64,000 bases of DNA from Amorphus coralli DSM 19760 (GTDB lineage: Bacteria; Pseudomonadota; Alphaproteobacteria; Rhizobiales; Amorphaceae). This document shows positions 27,879 to 38,615 of the stretch, in pieces. Under the pieces are notes generated by a model. That model was not told the origin of the DNA and searched no databases. It saw nothing but the letters and a program-made list of their open reading frames with translations. The stretch lies in NCBI RefSeq assembly GCF_000374525.1, contig NZ_KB894573.1, forward strand, positions 77,745 through 141,744. The letters are read 5' to 3'. Position 1 is the first letter of the stretch. The number at the start of each line of letters is the position of its first letter. Both the position numbers and the translations under genes were made by a program.

Positions 27879-29213
27879 CTAGCGCAAAAGCGCGTCGGCC
27901 ACCTTCCTGATCGCCGTGACGATGTCGCGCTCGTCCTTCTCCGTCAGGGTCGAGGCGATGGCGAGGATCGCCCCTCGATGGTGCAGGTCATCGCACGTCG
28001 GCAGTGCTCCGAACGCATAGGAATAGTCGGCGGCGAAGGCGTTGGACGGGTGGGTCCACGGGAAGCCGTCGCGCGCGTTGGAGCGCTTGTGCACCAGGCT
28101 CGGAATGTTGGAGTACCAGTGAAGACCCCACTCGCGCATGGTCAGGCAGGCAAGGCTGCCCTCCGGTCCCGAAATGCCCTCGGCACGAACGGCCGCGACG
28201 AACCGGTCGGCAAGCTCCGCATCCGGCAGGATCATCAAGAGGAACGGGCCCGTGTCACCCGAGGGATCCGGCACGACGCGGAACCGCAACTTCTGCACAT
28301 CGCCCAGCGCCTCGCGGATGCGCCACTTGGACGAGCGCATGGCGCCGGTGATGGCCGGCAGCTTGCGCATCTGGGCCAGCGCCATCGCGCCGGCAAGCTC
28401 CGACATCCGGGCCCCGACGCCCCAGAGCTGGCAGGCCTCGTCAGAGGTATCGAGACGGCCGGCCGGGGTGCGCGCATAGCCCAGATCGTGCAGCGCCACG
28501 ATGCGCCGGAACAGGGCATCGTCCTCGCAGACCATGAGGCCGCCGTCGCCGGAGGTCATGTTCTTGTTGAGCTGGAAGGAGAAGATGGCGATATCGCCGA
28601 AGCGTCCAACGGACGTGCCGCCGGTGCTGGCACCCGCCGCCTGGGCGCAGTCCTCGACCAGACGCAAGTCGTGCGCCTTGCAGATCGCCGCGATCTCCTC
28701 GATGCGGCCGGGCGCGCCGCTCATGTGGACACAGAGCACCGCACGCGTGTGCGGCCCGATCTTGCGCTCCAGGTCCGTCGGATCGATGCAGAAGGTCTCG
28801 TCGATGTCGACCAGACGCGGGATGGCGCCGGAGCGGACCACCGCCGAGACGCAGCTGACCCACAGATAACCGGGGACCATCACCTCGTCGCCGGGGCCGA
28901 TATCGAGCGCCGACATGGCGATGGACAGGGCCGCGGTTCCGGAAGAGACGCCGAGGGCGTGCTTGTGGCCGAAGGTCTCGCACCATTCGCGCTCGAGCGT
29001 ATCGACCATGTGCTGGGGATCGGGACCGTAGAAACGGAACGGGCTGCGGGCGCGCACAACGCGCCCCACGAGTTCCATCTCTTCTTCGCCGATATAGTGG
29101 GCGCCCGGCAATTCCCAGGGGAGAGGTTCGGTCCGAACCGGTTCCCCACCCTCTATTGCCAACCTATTCGCGCGCGTATGCTGCGCGGAATCAATGGATT
29201 CACCAAAACTCAT
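27879..29213 (-). CDS. DegT/DnrJ/EryC1/StrS-family PLP aminotransferase
   Basis: A 444-residue sugar/cyclitol aminotransferase-type protein. The N-terminal LAIEGGEPVRTEPLPWELPG is typical of the branch that includes AHBA synthase and scyllo-inosose aminotransferases. GVSSGTAALSIAMSALDIGP binds the PLP phosphate, VEDCAQAAGAS holds the ring-stacking aspartate region, and Lys217 in FSFQLNKNMTSGDGG is the expected PLP lysine. These enzymes transfer an amino group to a keto-sugar or keto-cyclitol, or the reverse. It sits 31 bases upstream of the sugar porter and GMC oxidoreductase on the same strand. A pairing in which the GMC enzyme makes a ketone and this enzyme aminates it is plausible but unproven. 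Confidence 0.88.
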   Translation of the reverse strand: MSFGESIDSAQHTRANRLAIEGGEPVRTEPLPWELPGAHYIGEEEMELVGRVVRARSPFRFYGPDPQHMVDTLEREWCETFGHKHALGVSSGTAALSIAMSALDIGPGDEVMVPGYLWVSCVSAVVRSGAIPRLVDIDETFCIDPTDLERKIGPHTRAVLCVHMSGAPGRIEEIAAICKAHDLRLVEDCAQAAGASTGGTSVGRFGDIAIFSFQLNKNMTSGDGGLMVCEDDALFRRIVALHDLGYARTPAGRLDTSDEACQLWGVGARMSELAGAMALAQMRKLPAITGAMRSSKWRIREALGDVQKLRFRVVPDPSGDTGPFLLMILPDAELADRFVAAVRAEGISGPEGSLACLTMREWGLHWYSNIPSLVHKRSNARDGFPWTHPSNAFAADYSYAFGALPTCDDLHHRGAILAIASTLTEKDERDIVTAIRKVADALLR

Positions 29214-29377
29214 CTTCTACCCCACCCTCGATCGAAGATCTTCTTTACGTGAATATTAAGAAATAGTATTGAACAATTGGACCGCGCCTTCTATGGAAAA
29301 GCGTAGCGAACCGTCGGGCTCAAGCGAAGCACCGATATTCACTTCTGTTGGAAAACGCTGGAAGACGCCCTCACCCG

Positions 29378-30715
29378 ATGATCGGCCCCGCCATTCTTCT
29401 TTCCGCGGCGATGGTTGCGCTGTCCGGCCTACTCTTCGGATACAGCACCGCCGCAATCGCCGGCGCGCTTCAGCAGATCGAAGCTCTTCTTTCCCTCAGC
29501 ATACTCGAAGAACAGGTTCTCGTCGCCTCCGTGCCGGCGGCCTGTTTCGTCGGCGCGATCGCGGCCGGTCCGGCAACCGCGCGCGCCGGTCGGCGATCGG
29601 TCCTTATCCTGGCCTTCACCCTCGCGGTGGTCGGCAACATCGTTGCCTTGACGGCGCCCGGCTTCGGGCTTCTCGTCGGCGCGCGCATGCTGGTCGGGCT
29701 TGCCGTCGGCCTGTCATCGATGATCGCGCCCATGTACGGCGCAGAGATCACGCCCGCCCGCTGGCGCGGCACGGTGGTCGCCTCATTCCAGCTAGCCGTG
29801 ACGGCCGGTATCCTGCTGGCTTACGCGACGCCGCTGATCATCCCCGGCGAACAGTCCTGGTCGCTGATCCTCGGCCTGGGCATCGTACCGGCCGCGATCG
29901 GCGTCGCCACCGTGTTCCTGCTTCCCGAAAGCCCGCGCTGGCTGCTTGCTCGCGACCGGATGCCGGAAGCCAAGATCGCCGCCGCGCGGCTCGGCCTGCA
30001 CGAGAGTCTGGCGGAGATGATGCCCGCGGTCCACGACGGCGCCCCCGCGGCCCTGTGGTCGACCATCCGCCGCGGCAGCACAATGGCCGTGCTGATCCTG
30101 TGCAGCGTGCTGTTCATCCTGCAGAATCTCAGCGGCATCGACGGGATCCTCTACTACGCGCCGCGCATCTTCGAGCAGCTCGGCTTTACCGCCGGCACCT
30201 CGGCGCTGGCGGCCACCTTCGGGCTCGGCGTGCTGAATTTCCTCGCCACGCTGGTCGCCCTGTGGCTGGTGGACCGGGCCGGCCGCCGACCGCTGATGAT
30301 CGTTGGCAGTGCGGTCATGGTCGCGGGTCTGGGCTGCGTGGTGCTCTCGTCGATGCTTGCGATGCCCTATCTCGGCCTCGTGGGGCTCGGTATCTATATC
30401 GTCGCCTTCGCGCTGAGCCTCGGCCCTCTTCCCTACGTGCTGATGGCGGAACTGTTCCCCTCCACCATCCGCGAAGCCGGCATCGCGACGGCCTCGGCCA
30501 CCAGCTGGCTGTTCAACATGCTGGTGGCCTTCACCTTCCTGTCGCTGGTGGAAGCCTTCGGCCTGTCGGCCGTGATCCTGCTCTTCCTGTCCATGTGCGC
30601 GCTGGCGCTGGTCATCGGCATCCTGTTCGTGCCGGAGACGCGGGGCCGGTCGCTGGAGGCGATCGAGGAGAACGTGCTGTCGGGGAAACGGATCCGGCGC
30701 GTTGGCGCGGAGTGA
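29378..30715 (+). CDS. Second sugar-porter family MFS transporter
   Basis: A 445-residue inner-membrane transporter divergent from the DegT gene. It has FGYSTAAIAGALQQIEALLS in TM1, MLVGLAVGLSSMIAPMYGAE, PESPRWLLARD, QNLSGIDGILYYAPRIFEQL in TM7, DRAGRRPLMIVGS and VPETRGRSLEAIEENVL. All are sugar-porter motifs. ATG 29378 is used; a TTG at 29348 would add MENAGRRPHP, and neither start has a good ribosome binding site. Two different sugar porters flanking one aminotransferase suggest uptake of two related substrates, or import and export. The 164-base divergent gap is AT-rich near 29220-29290. Confidence 0.87.
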   Translation: MIGPAILLSAAMVALSGLLFGYSTAAIAGALQQIEALLSLSILEEQVLVASVPAACFVGAIAAGPATARAGRRSVLILAFTLAVVGNIVALTAPGFGLLVGARMLVGLAVGLSSMIAPMYGAEITPARWRGTVVASFQLAVTAGILLAYATPLIIPGEQSWSLILGLGIVPAAIGVATVFLLPESPRWLLARDRMPEAKIAAARLGLHESLAEMMPAVHDGAPAALWSTIRRGSTMAVLILCSVLFILQNLSGIDGILYYAPRIFEQLGFTAGTSALAATFGLGVLNFLATLVALWLVDRAGRRPLMIVGSAVMVAGLGCVVLSSMLAMPYLGLVGLGIYIVAFALSLGPLPYVLMAELFPSTIREAGIATASATSWLFNMLVAFTFLSLVEAFGLSAVILLFLSMCALALVIGILFVPETRGRSLEAIEENVLSGKRIRRVGAE

Positions 30716-30746
30716 ACGGTACCGGCGCGGCGTCCGGAGCCCTGCC

Positions 30747-31802
30747 CTAAACCGAAGCGGCGTGCGAGCCCGGCTTGTGCAGCGCCAGCCGATCGAAACG
30801 CAGTCCGAGGGCGGCAATGCCGTCGGGATCGATCTCGAAGAGTTCGGGGCTGGGGCCCGGCTCGCGCAGAAGGTCGAGGATGGCGCCGGCCGCACCGAGC
30901 CGGTCGCGGGAGGTCGCGTAGCCAAGCGCCGCAAGCTGGCCGTCGAGCGCTTCGGCGGTCGGCTCGAGATAGTCGATGACGTGCTCGGGGTCCGGCCCGC
31001 TGATCCGATCGCGAACCAGCACGATCCGGCCGGCGATGGAGCGGGTGTTGGGATCGTGCAGGGCAGATCCGGCCAGCATGCCGCCGACGATGTTGGCGGG
31101 CGGAGACGGAACCTGCAGGGCGAGGAGATAAAGGCGGCGGCTGTAATTGCATTCGAGCACCGCCTGGGCGGCGCGGCCATCGCCGACGACCACTCCGGTC
31201 ATCGGCACGAGCTGGCCGAACAGCCATTCGCTGTAGCGCGCTTCCGGCTTGCCATCGCCGCCCGGCTCGATATCCATCCGGCCCAGGATGAGGCGGCCCG
31301 CTTCGCCGCGCGACCAGGCGAACGAGATCGCGAGGTAGCGCCCGCACAGGACATGGCTCGACTGCCAGACAAGCGGCACGAGGGACTCAGGATTGTCTTC
31401 CCCGTCCGCCGCCTGCGCGGTGCGGACCGCTCCCCCGAGCCTGAGGATCGCCGCGTCCGGAACCTGGTGGCGGGCCTGCACCTCGACGGCGAACTCGTCG
31501 AAGGTCGAGGCCGCGATGAACGATCCGGTGAAGCCGCTGCCGAGGACCACTGCCCAGTCCTCGTACACGCTTGCCAGGCGCGGCGTGGCCTTGCCCCGCA
31601 CCCATTTGTACGCGTTCTGAACGGTGAAGGCGGTGTTCGGATTGACCGCAGCAAAGCGCGCGCAGAGTTCCTTGCTGGTCGGGCAGCCGAGCGCAATCGA
31701 TGTCAGCTGGAGTTTGCGGGAAAGCTCCGTCCGCCCGTCGCTCGCTGAAATGGTTCCTGCTCCCGGATGGCCGCGCCCGATGACCGGCGGCGGACGCACC
31801 AT
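30747..31802 (-). CDS. Uncharacterised protein with possible N-terminal helix-turn-helix
   Basis: A 351-residue cytoplasmic protein I do not recognise by family. Residues about 40-90 (TSKELCARFAAVNPNTAFTV, then QNAYKWVRGKATPRLASVYE) read like a helix-turn-helix of a DNA-binding regulator, with a conserved-looking YKW-x3-G-x-ATPR segment. The remainder is mixed alpha/beta with RYLAISFAWSRGEAGRLILG and LECNYSRRLYLLALQVPSPP, possibly a sensor domain. ATG 31802 is chosen; earlier in-frame starts give a low-complexity leader. It is convergent with the second sugar porter. A regulatory role for the sugar/aminotransferase region is a guess. Confidence 0.6.
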   Translation of the reverse strand: MVRPPPVIGRGHPGAGTISASDGRTELSRKLQLTSIALGCPTSKELCARFAAVNPNTAFTVQNAYKWVRGKATPRLASVYEDWAVVLGSGFTGSFIAASTFDEFAVEVQARHQVPDAAILRLGGAVRTAQAADGEDNPESLVPLVWQSSHVLCGRYLAISFAWSRGEAGRLILGRMDIEPGGDGKPEARYSEWLFGQLVPMTGVVVGDGRAAQAVLECNYSRRLYLLALQVPSPPANIVGGMLAGSALHDPNTRSIAGRIVLVRDRISGPDPEHVIDYLEPTAEALDGQLAALGYATSRDRLGAAGAILDLLREPGPSPELFEIDPDGIAALGLRFDRLALHKPGSHAASV

Positions 31803-31941
31803 CGTCCAATTCCCGGCCGATCCGCACCGTCCGCGAACCTGGCCATCCTGTGCCCCGCCCGTCTCATAGCACACTTGCCGAGAAGACCGAACCAGCCGGC
31901 TGCCCTGCACCCTTCGCGACCCCACCGTGCCGGGGCTGCGC

Positions 31942-32292
31942 TCAGCCGGCGAAGAAGGTCTCGTAGCTGTCGGGCTTGAAGCCGACCAGCAGACGCCCGT
32001 CGTCGTCGAGCACGGGCCGCTTGATCATGGACGGCTGGGTGGTCATCAGCGCGATCGCCTTGTCGCGATCGATGTCGGCCTTGCTGGCTTCAGGCAATTT
32101 GCGGAAGGTCTGTCCGGCCTTGTTGAGGAGCGGCTCCCAGCCCAGCTCGTCGGCCCACGCTTCCAGAAGCTCGCGCGGGGCGCCGCCGGTCTTGTAGTCG
32201 TGAAAGGCGTAGGCGATGCCGTGAGCGTCGAGCCAGTTCCGCGCCTTCTTCATCGTGTCGCAGTTCTTGATACCGTAGAGGGTGACCACCAC
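31942..32292 (-). CDS. ArsC/Spx/YffB-family thioredoxin-fold protein
   Basis: A 116-residue protein of the ArsC-Spx superfamily. The redox cysteine is Cys11 in LYGIKNCDTMKKARNWL, as in YffB, and KRPVLDDDGRLLVGFKPD is the conserved C-terminal part. Typical members are glutathione-dependent reductases of unknown substrate; true arsenate reductases carry additional arginines that are not clear here. It lies 21 bases after the GST gene on the same strand, so they may be co-transcribed as a thiol-redox pair. Confidence 0.85.
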   Translation of the reverse strand: MVVTLYGIKNCDTMKKARNWLDAHGIAYAFHDYKTGGAPRELLEAWADELGWEPLLNKAGQTFRKLPEASKADIDRDKAIALMTTQPSMIKRPVLDDDGRLLVGFKPDSYETFFAG

Positions 32293-32313
32293 CGCCGTCT
32301 CCGTAGCCGCCGC

Positions 32314-32970
32314 TCAGTCGCGGTCCGGCGCACCGAGCGGAAAAAAGGACCGATAGGGCCGTGCCGCATCCACGGCCCGGGCGAAGGATGGCCGTGCCAG
32401 CAGGCGCGACCGGTAGGCGCGCACGGCCGGGAATCGGTCGCCGATCTCGTGCGTCCAGTCGGCATAGAACAAAGATGGCGCCGCGGCGCAATCGGCCAGG
32501 GAGAACGCGTCGCCGCAGGCCCAGGTGCGCCCGGCCATGCGATCGTCGAGCCAGGCATAAGCCTGGTCCAGCAGCGCACGGGAGCGGTCCACGCCCTGCG
32601 GATCGCGCGCCTCGTCGGAACGCATGGCGTCGAAGACGATCATCTGCACCGGCGCCATCACGTAATTGTCGAAGACCCGATCCATGAAGCGGACGTCGAG
32701 TGCGGCGACCGGATCGCTCGGGATCAGCGGTGCGGGCCCGCCGAGAACCACGCCCAGATACTCGATGATGATGGACGACTCGGCCACCGTCCGGTCGCCG
32801 TCGACCAGCACGGGCATTCGCTTCAAAGGCCAGAGGCGTCCGAATTCGGCATCGGCTTCCTCGTCTCCAATGGCCAATTCCCTGAAGGTGAAATCCAGCC
32901 CGTGCTCGTGGAGCGCGGTGATCACCTTCTGGCAGTAGGACGAGAACGGATGGGCGTGAAGTGTCGGCAT
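32314..32970 (-). CDS. Glutathione S-transferase family protein
   Basis: A 218-residue GST. The N-terminal thioredoxin fold contains PFSSYCQKVITALHEHGLDF with the likely Ser/Cys catalytic region, MPVLVDGDRTVAESSIIIEYLG is the glutathione gamma-Glu site, and the helical domain includes WACGDAFSLADCAAAPSLFY (N-capping motif). It would conjugate or isomerise an electrophile in the cytoplasm. ATG 32970 begins at MPTLHAHPFSS, as in relatives; the longer frame upstream is spurious. The roughly 250 bases upstream, up to the terminator, hold no other gene. Confidence 0.87.
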   Translation of the reverse strand: MPTLHAHPFSSYCQKVITALHEHGLDFTFRELAIGDEEADAEFGRLWPLKRMPVLVDGDRTVAESSIIIEYLGVVLGGPAPLIPSDPVAALDVRFMDRVFDNYVMAPVQMIVFDAMRSDEARDPQGVDRSRALLDQAYAWLDDRMAGRTWACGDAFSLADCAAAPSLFYADWTHEIGDRFPAVRAYRSRLLARPSFARAVDAARPYRSFFPLGAPDRD

Positions 32971-33225
32971 GGCTGAGCCTCCCGGATGCAGCGCGAAAGC
33001 CCGATAGGACGGGCCGGCGCAGCCGCGTCCCGCGACACCCCGCCCGGTCCCGTTCGGGCAAGGCCATCCTGCCATTCCAGTTTTATATTGCAACTGGTTT
33101 TATTCTAGGGTCGGCCTGGCGGGGCGCGATGCCGGGATCGACATCCCCCTACGGACACCGACGCGTTCGTGGAGCAGGCAACCACCCGGTAGCGCACTGT
33201 CCAAGGCGTCCGGCACCACCTACGC

Positions 33226-33253
33226 AAAAGGGGGCCTCGCGGCCCCCTTTATT
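33226..33253. terminator. Rho-independent terminator, bidirectional
   Basis: AAAGGGGGCC pairs with GGCCCCCTTT around a TCGC loop. A-run and T-run flanks make it functional in either direction. It lies 22 bases after the stop of the minus-strand pyridoxamine-oxidase-like gene and should end that transcript before the GST gene. Confidence 0.85.
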
Positions 33254-33274
33254 CAGTCCGGCAGGTGGCGCCGG

Positions 33275-33709
33275 TCAGACGGTGAATTCGCCCTCATCCA
33301 TGCCTTTCCAGTAGTGAATCCGCTCGGCATGAACCTTGATCAGCACGATGCCCGGCGTGTCGACGCCGTCGGGGAACCACTCGTCCAGCGACTTTGCCCA
33401 GTGCTTGGAGAAGGCTGCCTTGTCGCGGATCAGCGAGGCAGAGCCCTCGATGGAAATGAACATCCGGGAACCGCCGAGGACACCCTTCGATCCGACATAG
33501 GACAGTCCCACCTCGGATCCGCGCTCGATGTCCTCGACGGTGCGCGTCTTCTCGTAGGTGAAGAAATAGGTGTCGCCGTCGAACTCCACGTCGCGGTTGT
33601 TGCTCATGGGGCGGGCTGCGATGGCTCCGCCCTCGGTGCGCGTGGACAGCATCGCGAAATCGATTTCGCGCATCGCCTTCGACACATCGGCCAGGGTCAT
33701 CTCACTCAT
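33275..33709 (-). CDS. General-stress/pyridoxamine 5'-phosphate oxidase-like flavin-binding protein
   Basis: A 144-residue split-barrel protein of the PNPOx-like family (general stress protein 26 group). Visible are DFAMLSTRTEGGAIAARPMS, FFTYEKTRTVEDIERGSEVG, KGVLGGSRMFISIEGSASLI and HYWKGMDEGEF. Such proteins bind FMN/FAD or F420-like cofactors in the cytoplasm and are often stress-induced. ATG 33709 has GAGGAG upstream. It is a single-gene unit ending at a strong terminator, downstream of guaA's convergence-free end on the same strand. Confidence 0.85.
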   Translation of the reverse strand: MSEMTLADVSKAMREIDFAMLSTRTEGGAIAARPMSNNRDVEFDGDTYFFTYEKTRTVEDIERGSEVGLSYVGSKGVLGGSRMFISIEGSASLIRDKAAFSKHWAKSLDEWFPDGVDTPGIVLIKVHAERIHYWKGMDEGEFTV

Positions 33710-33877
33710 GTTGGTCTCCTCAGCGCTCTTGCTGGTCCGGTCCCGCACCGCCTCGGGCGGCAGGGTTCGGCTATGGGAAGCGCTGAGGGCCGTCAGAGTT
33801 CCGGGAAGACATGACCTATTCGATACCATCCAGCCGGCCGACCCCGTTCACGATGGCCTGGAAGTGGGCGTGCCGCC

Positions 33878-35446
33878 CTACTCCCACTCGATGGTGCCGG
33901 GGGGCTTCGAGGTCACGTCGTAGACGACGCGGTTGATGCCCTTCACCTCGTTGATGATCCGGGTCGCGGCCCGGCCGAGAAAGTTCATGTCGTAGGGGTA
34001 GAAGTCCGCCGTCATGCCGTCGACGGAGGTGACGGCGCGCAGCGCGCAGACGAAGTCATAGGTGCGCCCGTCGCCCATCACGCCGACAGTCTGCACCGGC
34101 AGGAGCACGGCGAACGCCTGCCAGATGGCATCGTAGAGCCCCGCCTTGCGGATCTCGTCGAGATAGATCGCGTCGGCGTTCCTGAGGATCTCCAGCTTTT
34201 CGCGGGTGATGCCGCCCGGGCAGCGGATGGCAAGGCCCGGTCCGGGGAACGGATGCCGGCCGACGAAGCTGTCGGGCAGGCCCAACGTGCGGCCGAGCGC
34301 CCTCACCTCGTCCTTGAAGAGCTCGCGCAGCGGCTCCACCAGCTTCATGTTCATGCGTTCCGGCAGGCCGCCGACATTGTGGTGCGACTTGATGGTGACC
34401 GAGGGACCACCGGCGAAGGAGACGCTCTCGATCACGTCCGGATAAAGCGTGCCCTGGGCCAGGAAATCGGCGCCGCCCAGCTTCTTCGCCTCCGCCTCAA
34501 AGACATCGATGAAGAGCTTGCCGATGGTCTTGCGCTTCTGTTCGGGATCGCTGACCCCCTCCAACGCGCCGATGAACAGGTCGGAGGCGTCGGCATGCAC
34601 CAGCGGGATGTTGTAGTGCTCGCGGAACATCGACACGACCTCGTCGGCCTCGCCCTTCCTCAGAAGGCCATGGTCGACGAAGATACAGGTGAGCTGGTCG
34701 CCGATCGCCTCGTGCAGCAGCACCGCGGCGACGGAGGAATCCACGCCGCCCGACAGGCCGCAAATGACCTTCGACGCGCCGACCTGCTCGCGGATCTTTT
34801 CCTTTGCCTCCTCACGGAAGGCGGCCATGGTCCAGTCGCCCGAGCAGCCGGCGATCTTCTTGACGAAATTCTCGATGAGCTTCGCGCCGTCTGGCGTGTG
34901 CACCACCTCGGGGTGGAACATCAGGCCATAGACCTTGCGCTCGGGGTTGGCGAGAACGGCATAGGGCGCACCGTCCGACTTCGCGTAGGCCTTGAAGCCG
35001 TCCGGCAGGCGGACGACGCGGTCCCCGTGGCTCATCCAGACCTGGTGCTGCTCGCCCTTGTCCCAGACACCGTCGAAGAGCGGGCAATCATCGACGACCT
35101 CGACGAGGGCGCGACCGAACTCGCGGTGATCGGACGGCTCCGCCTCGCCGCCCATCTGTACGCACATGGTCATCTGGCCGTAGCAGATGCCGAGGATCGG
35201 AAGGCCGGAATCGAAGACCTCCTGCGGGGCGCGCGGGCTGCCGATCTCCGCTGTCGATGCCGGGCCGCCGGAGAGGATGACCGCTGACGGGTTGGTGCGT
35301 TCGAAGGCCTCTTTCGCCGACTGAAACGGCGCAATCTCGCAGTAGACGCCGGCTTCGCGCACCCGGCGCGCGATGAGCTGGGTCACCTGGCTGCCGAAGT
35401 CGATGATGAGGATGAAGTCGTGGCGGTCAGCGGGACGTTCGGTCAT
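33878..35446 (-). CDS. guaA: GMP synthase (glutamine-hydrolysing)
   Basis: A 522-residue two-domain enzyme converting XMP to GMP with glutamine and ATP. The class I glutaminase has its nucleophile Cys88 in ILGICYGQM and the [11 protein letters not shown] histidine/glutamate. The ATP pyrophosphatase has the P-loop [20 protein letters not shown], and the C-terminal dimerisation domain ends [17 protein letters not shown], the universal GuaA terminus. It lies downstream of rsmB and guaB on the same strand, giving guaB-rsmB-guaA, an order common in Rhizobiales. Confidence 0.98.
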   Translation of the reverse strand: MTERPADRHDFILIIDFGSQVTQLIARRVREAGVYCEIAPFQSAKEAFERTNPSAVILSGGPASTAEIGSPRAPQEVFDSGLPILGICYGQMTMCVQMGGEAEPSDHREFGRALVEVVDDCPLFDGVWDKGEQHQVWMSHGDRVVRLPDGFKAYAKSDGAPYAVLANPERKVYGLMFHPEVVHTPDGAKLIENFVKKIAGCSGDWTMAAFREEAKEKIREQVGASKVICGLSGGVDSSVAAVLLHEAIGDQLTCIFVDHGLLRKGEADEVVSMFREHYNIPLVHADASDLFIGALEGVSDPEQKRKTIGKLFIDVFEAEAKKLGGADFLAQGTLYPDVIESVSFAGGPSVTIKSHHNVGGLPERMNMKLVEPLRELFKDEVRALGRTLGLPDSFVGRHPFPGPGLAIRCPGGITREKLEILRNADAIYLDEIRKAGLYDAIWQAFAVLLPVQTVGVMGDGRTYDFVCALRAVTSVDGMTADFYPYDMNFLGRAATRIINEVKGINRVVYDVTSKPPGTIEWE

Positions 35447-35485
35447 GGGCGCATCCGGTCGAAGGGCGGTCAGGGAAGCATTGGA

Positions 35486-36772
35486 TCAGGCATCGACGCG
35501 GCGCTCCAGCGCAGCGACGAAGAAGCCGTCGGTTTGCGTGGCGGCGGGCGACAGAAGCAGTCCGAACGGCACGTCGCGAGCGGGAACAGCGGTGAGCGCC
35601 TCGCCCTTCAGCCGTTCCGCCGGCACCGGCGCGAAGCCGGGCGCGCGATCGAGGAAGGCCTCGATCTGGCGGCTGTTTTCTGCATCGAAGAGCGAACAGG
35701 TGACGTAGACGAGACGGCCACCGGGGCGGACGTGGCGCGCGGCGGCGTCGAGCACTGCCCGCTGCTCCTCTTGCCGGGTAGCCAGCGCCTCGGCAGACAG
35801 GCGCCACTTGGCATCGGGGCGGCGCCGCCATACGCCGGAGCCGGTGCAGGGCGCATCCACCAGCACCCGGTCCATCCGGCCTTCCAGCCCGGACAGATCG
35901 GCGTCGGCGGCATGGACCTGGACGTTGCGGGTGCCGGCACGGCGCAGGCGTTCGAAGATCGGCTGCAGGCGCGAGCGGTCGCTGTCGAAGGCGTGGACCT
36001 GGCCGCGGTTGCCCATCTCGGCGGCCAGCGCCAGGGTCTTGCCGCCGGCGCCGGCGCAGAAATCGAGGATCTGCTCGCCCGGCTCGGATCCGGCGAGAAG
36101 CACGGCCAGCTGGCTGCCCTCGTCCTGAACCTCGAACCAGCCCTTCTGGTAGCCCGGCTCGCGAACCACGTTGGCCGGCCGCTCGAACTCCCGGCCCATG
36201 GCGATACGTGCACCAAGCGGCGAATAGGGCGTCGGAACCGCGTTGAAACGGGCAAGCGCGCGGACAACCTTCTCACGCGGAGCCTTCAAGACGTTGGCGC
36301 GCAGATCGATGGGCGCGCGCGCGGCAAGCGCCTCGGCCTCGCCGATCCAGTCGGCCCCGAAGGTTGCCTCCAGGTGCTGAGCGGCCCACTCCGGTACATC
36401 GGCACGCACCACATCGGGAGCACCGGAGAGATCCGAACCGGCAAGTGCCTGCCGGTCCGCGTCGGTCAGCGGGTCCGGTCCGAAATTGTCGGTGGCGAGC
36501 AGGTCGTCCAGCGCCTCCACCGTCCAGCCCCAACGGTGAACGACGACGGACAGGATGGTGGCACGGGGCGTATCGTCGCCCATCCGCCAAGCCGACGAGG
36601 CACGCCACCTGAGAGCGTCGAAAACCAGGTTGCCGATGGCCGCCCGGTCGCCGGATCCGGCAAAACGGTGCGCGTTGCCCCAATCCTTGAGGACCTCCGC
36701 AACCGGGCGATGCTGGGCATCCACCGTGGTCAGGACGTCGATGGCTGCCTGAATCCGTCCGCCAGCGCGCAT
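35486..36772 (-). CDS. RsmB/NOP-family rRNA cytosine-C5 methyltransferase
   Basis: A 428-residue SAM-dependent RNA methyltransferase. The N-terminal part (about 1-130) is an RsmB/NusB-like RNA-binding region. The catalytic domain shows LDFCAGAGGKTLALAAEMGN for SAM, DAPCTGSGVWRRRPDAKWRL with one catalytic cysteine and LVYVTCSLFDAENSRQIEAF with the second. It modifies 16S rRNA or possibly another RNA. It lies between guaB and guaA, 69 and 39 bases away. Whether it is the true RsmB orthologue is not certain, since alphaproteobacteria carry several paralogues. Confidence 0.88.
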   Translation of the reverse strand: MRAGGRIQAAIDVLTTVDAQHRPVAEVLKDWGNAHRFAGSGDRAAIGNLVFDALRWRASSAWRMGDDTPRATILSVVVHRWGWTVEALDDLLATDNFGPDPLTDADRQALAGSDLSGAPDVVRADVPEWAAQHLEATFGADWIGEAEALAARAPIDLRANVLKAPREKVVRALARFNAVPTPYSPLGARIAMGREFERPANVVREPGYQKGWFEVQDEGSQLAVLLAGSEPGEQILDFCAGAGGKTLALAAEMGNRGQVHAFDSDRSRLQPIFERLRRAGTRNVQVHAADADLSGLEGRMDRVLVDAPCTGSGVWRRRPDAKWRLSAEALATRQEEQRAVLDAAARHVRPGGRLVYVTCSLFDAENSRQIEAFLDRAPGFAPVPAERLKGEALTAVPARDVPFGLLLSPAATQTDGFFVAALERRVDA

Positions 36773-36841
36773 TTCACCTCTGCAGGAATGTCGGGGCCGC
36801 CGGTTCTTCGCCGCCGGCCGCCGGTCTCGTTGGGTCGCCGA

Positions 36842-38359
<1,518 letters not shown>

Positions 38360-38615
38360 TCAGAGAGGAATAGGGCGCACGTCGAGCGGGCAACGTGCCC
38401 CGCCCGCGTGTCCATTTCACGCTTCTATGCGGTGGCGCATGGCTTTACCATGACGGATCGCGCCACGCAAAATGCCGTAGGCGCATATCTGCCCCTTGTC
38501 CCCCGCTCATGATTCCTGCACTAGACTGCGCTGGTTTGCTCGGCGCGCCGGCATCGCCGCGACGTTCTTCCCGCCTCGAAAAAAACCAGAAAAACAGCCG
38601 GCTGGATCCTGCCCC

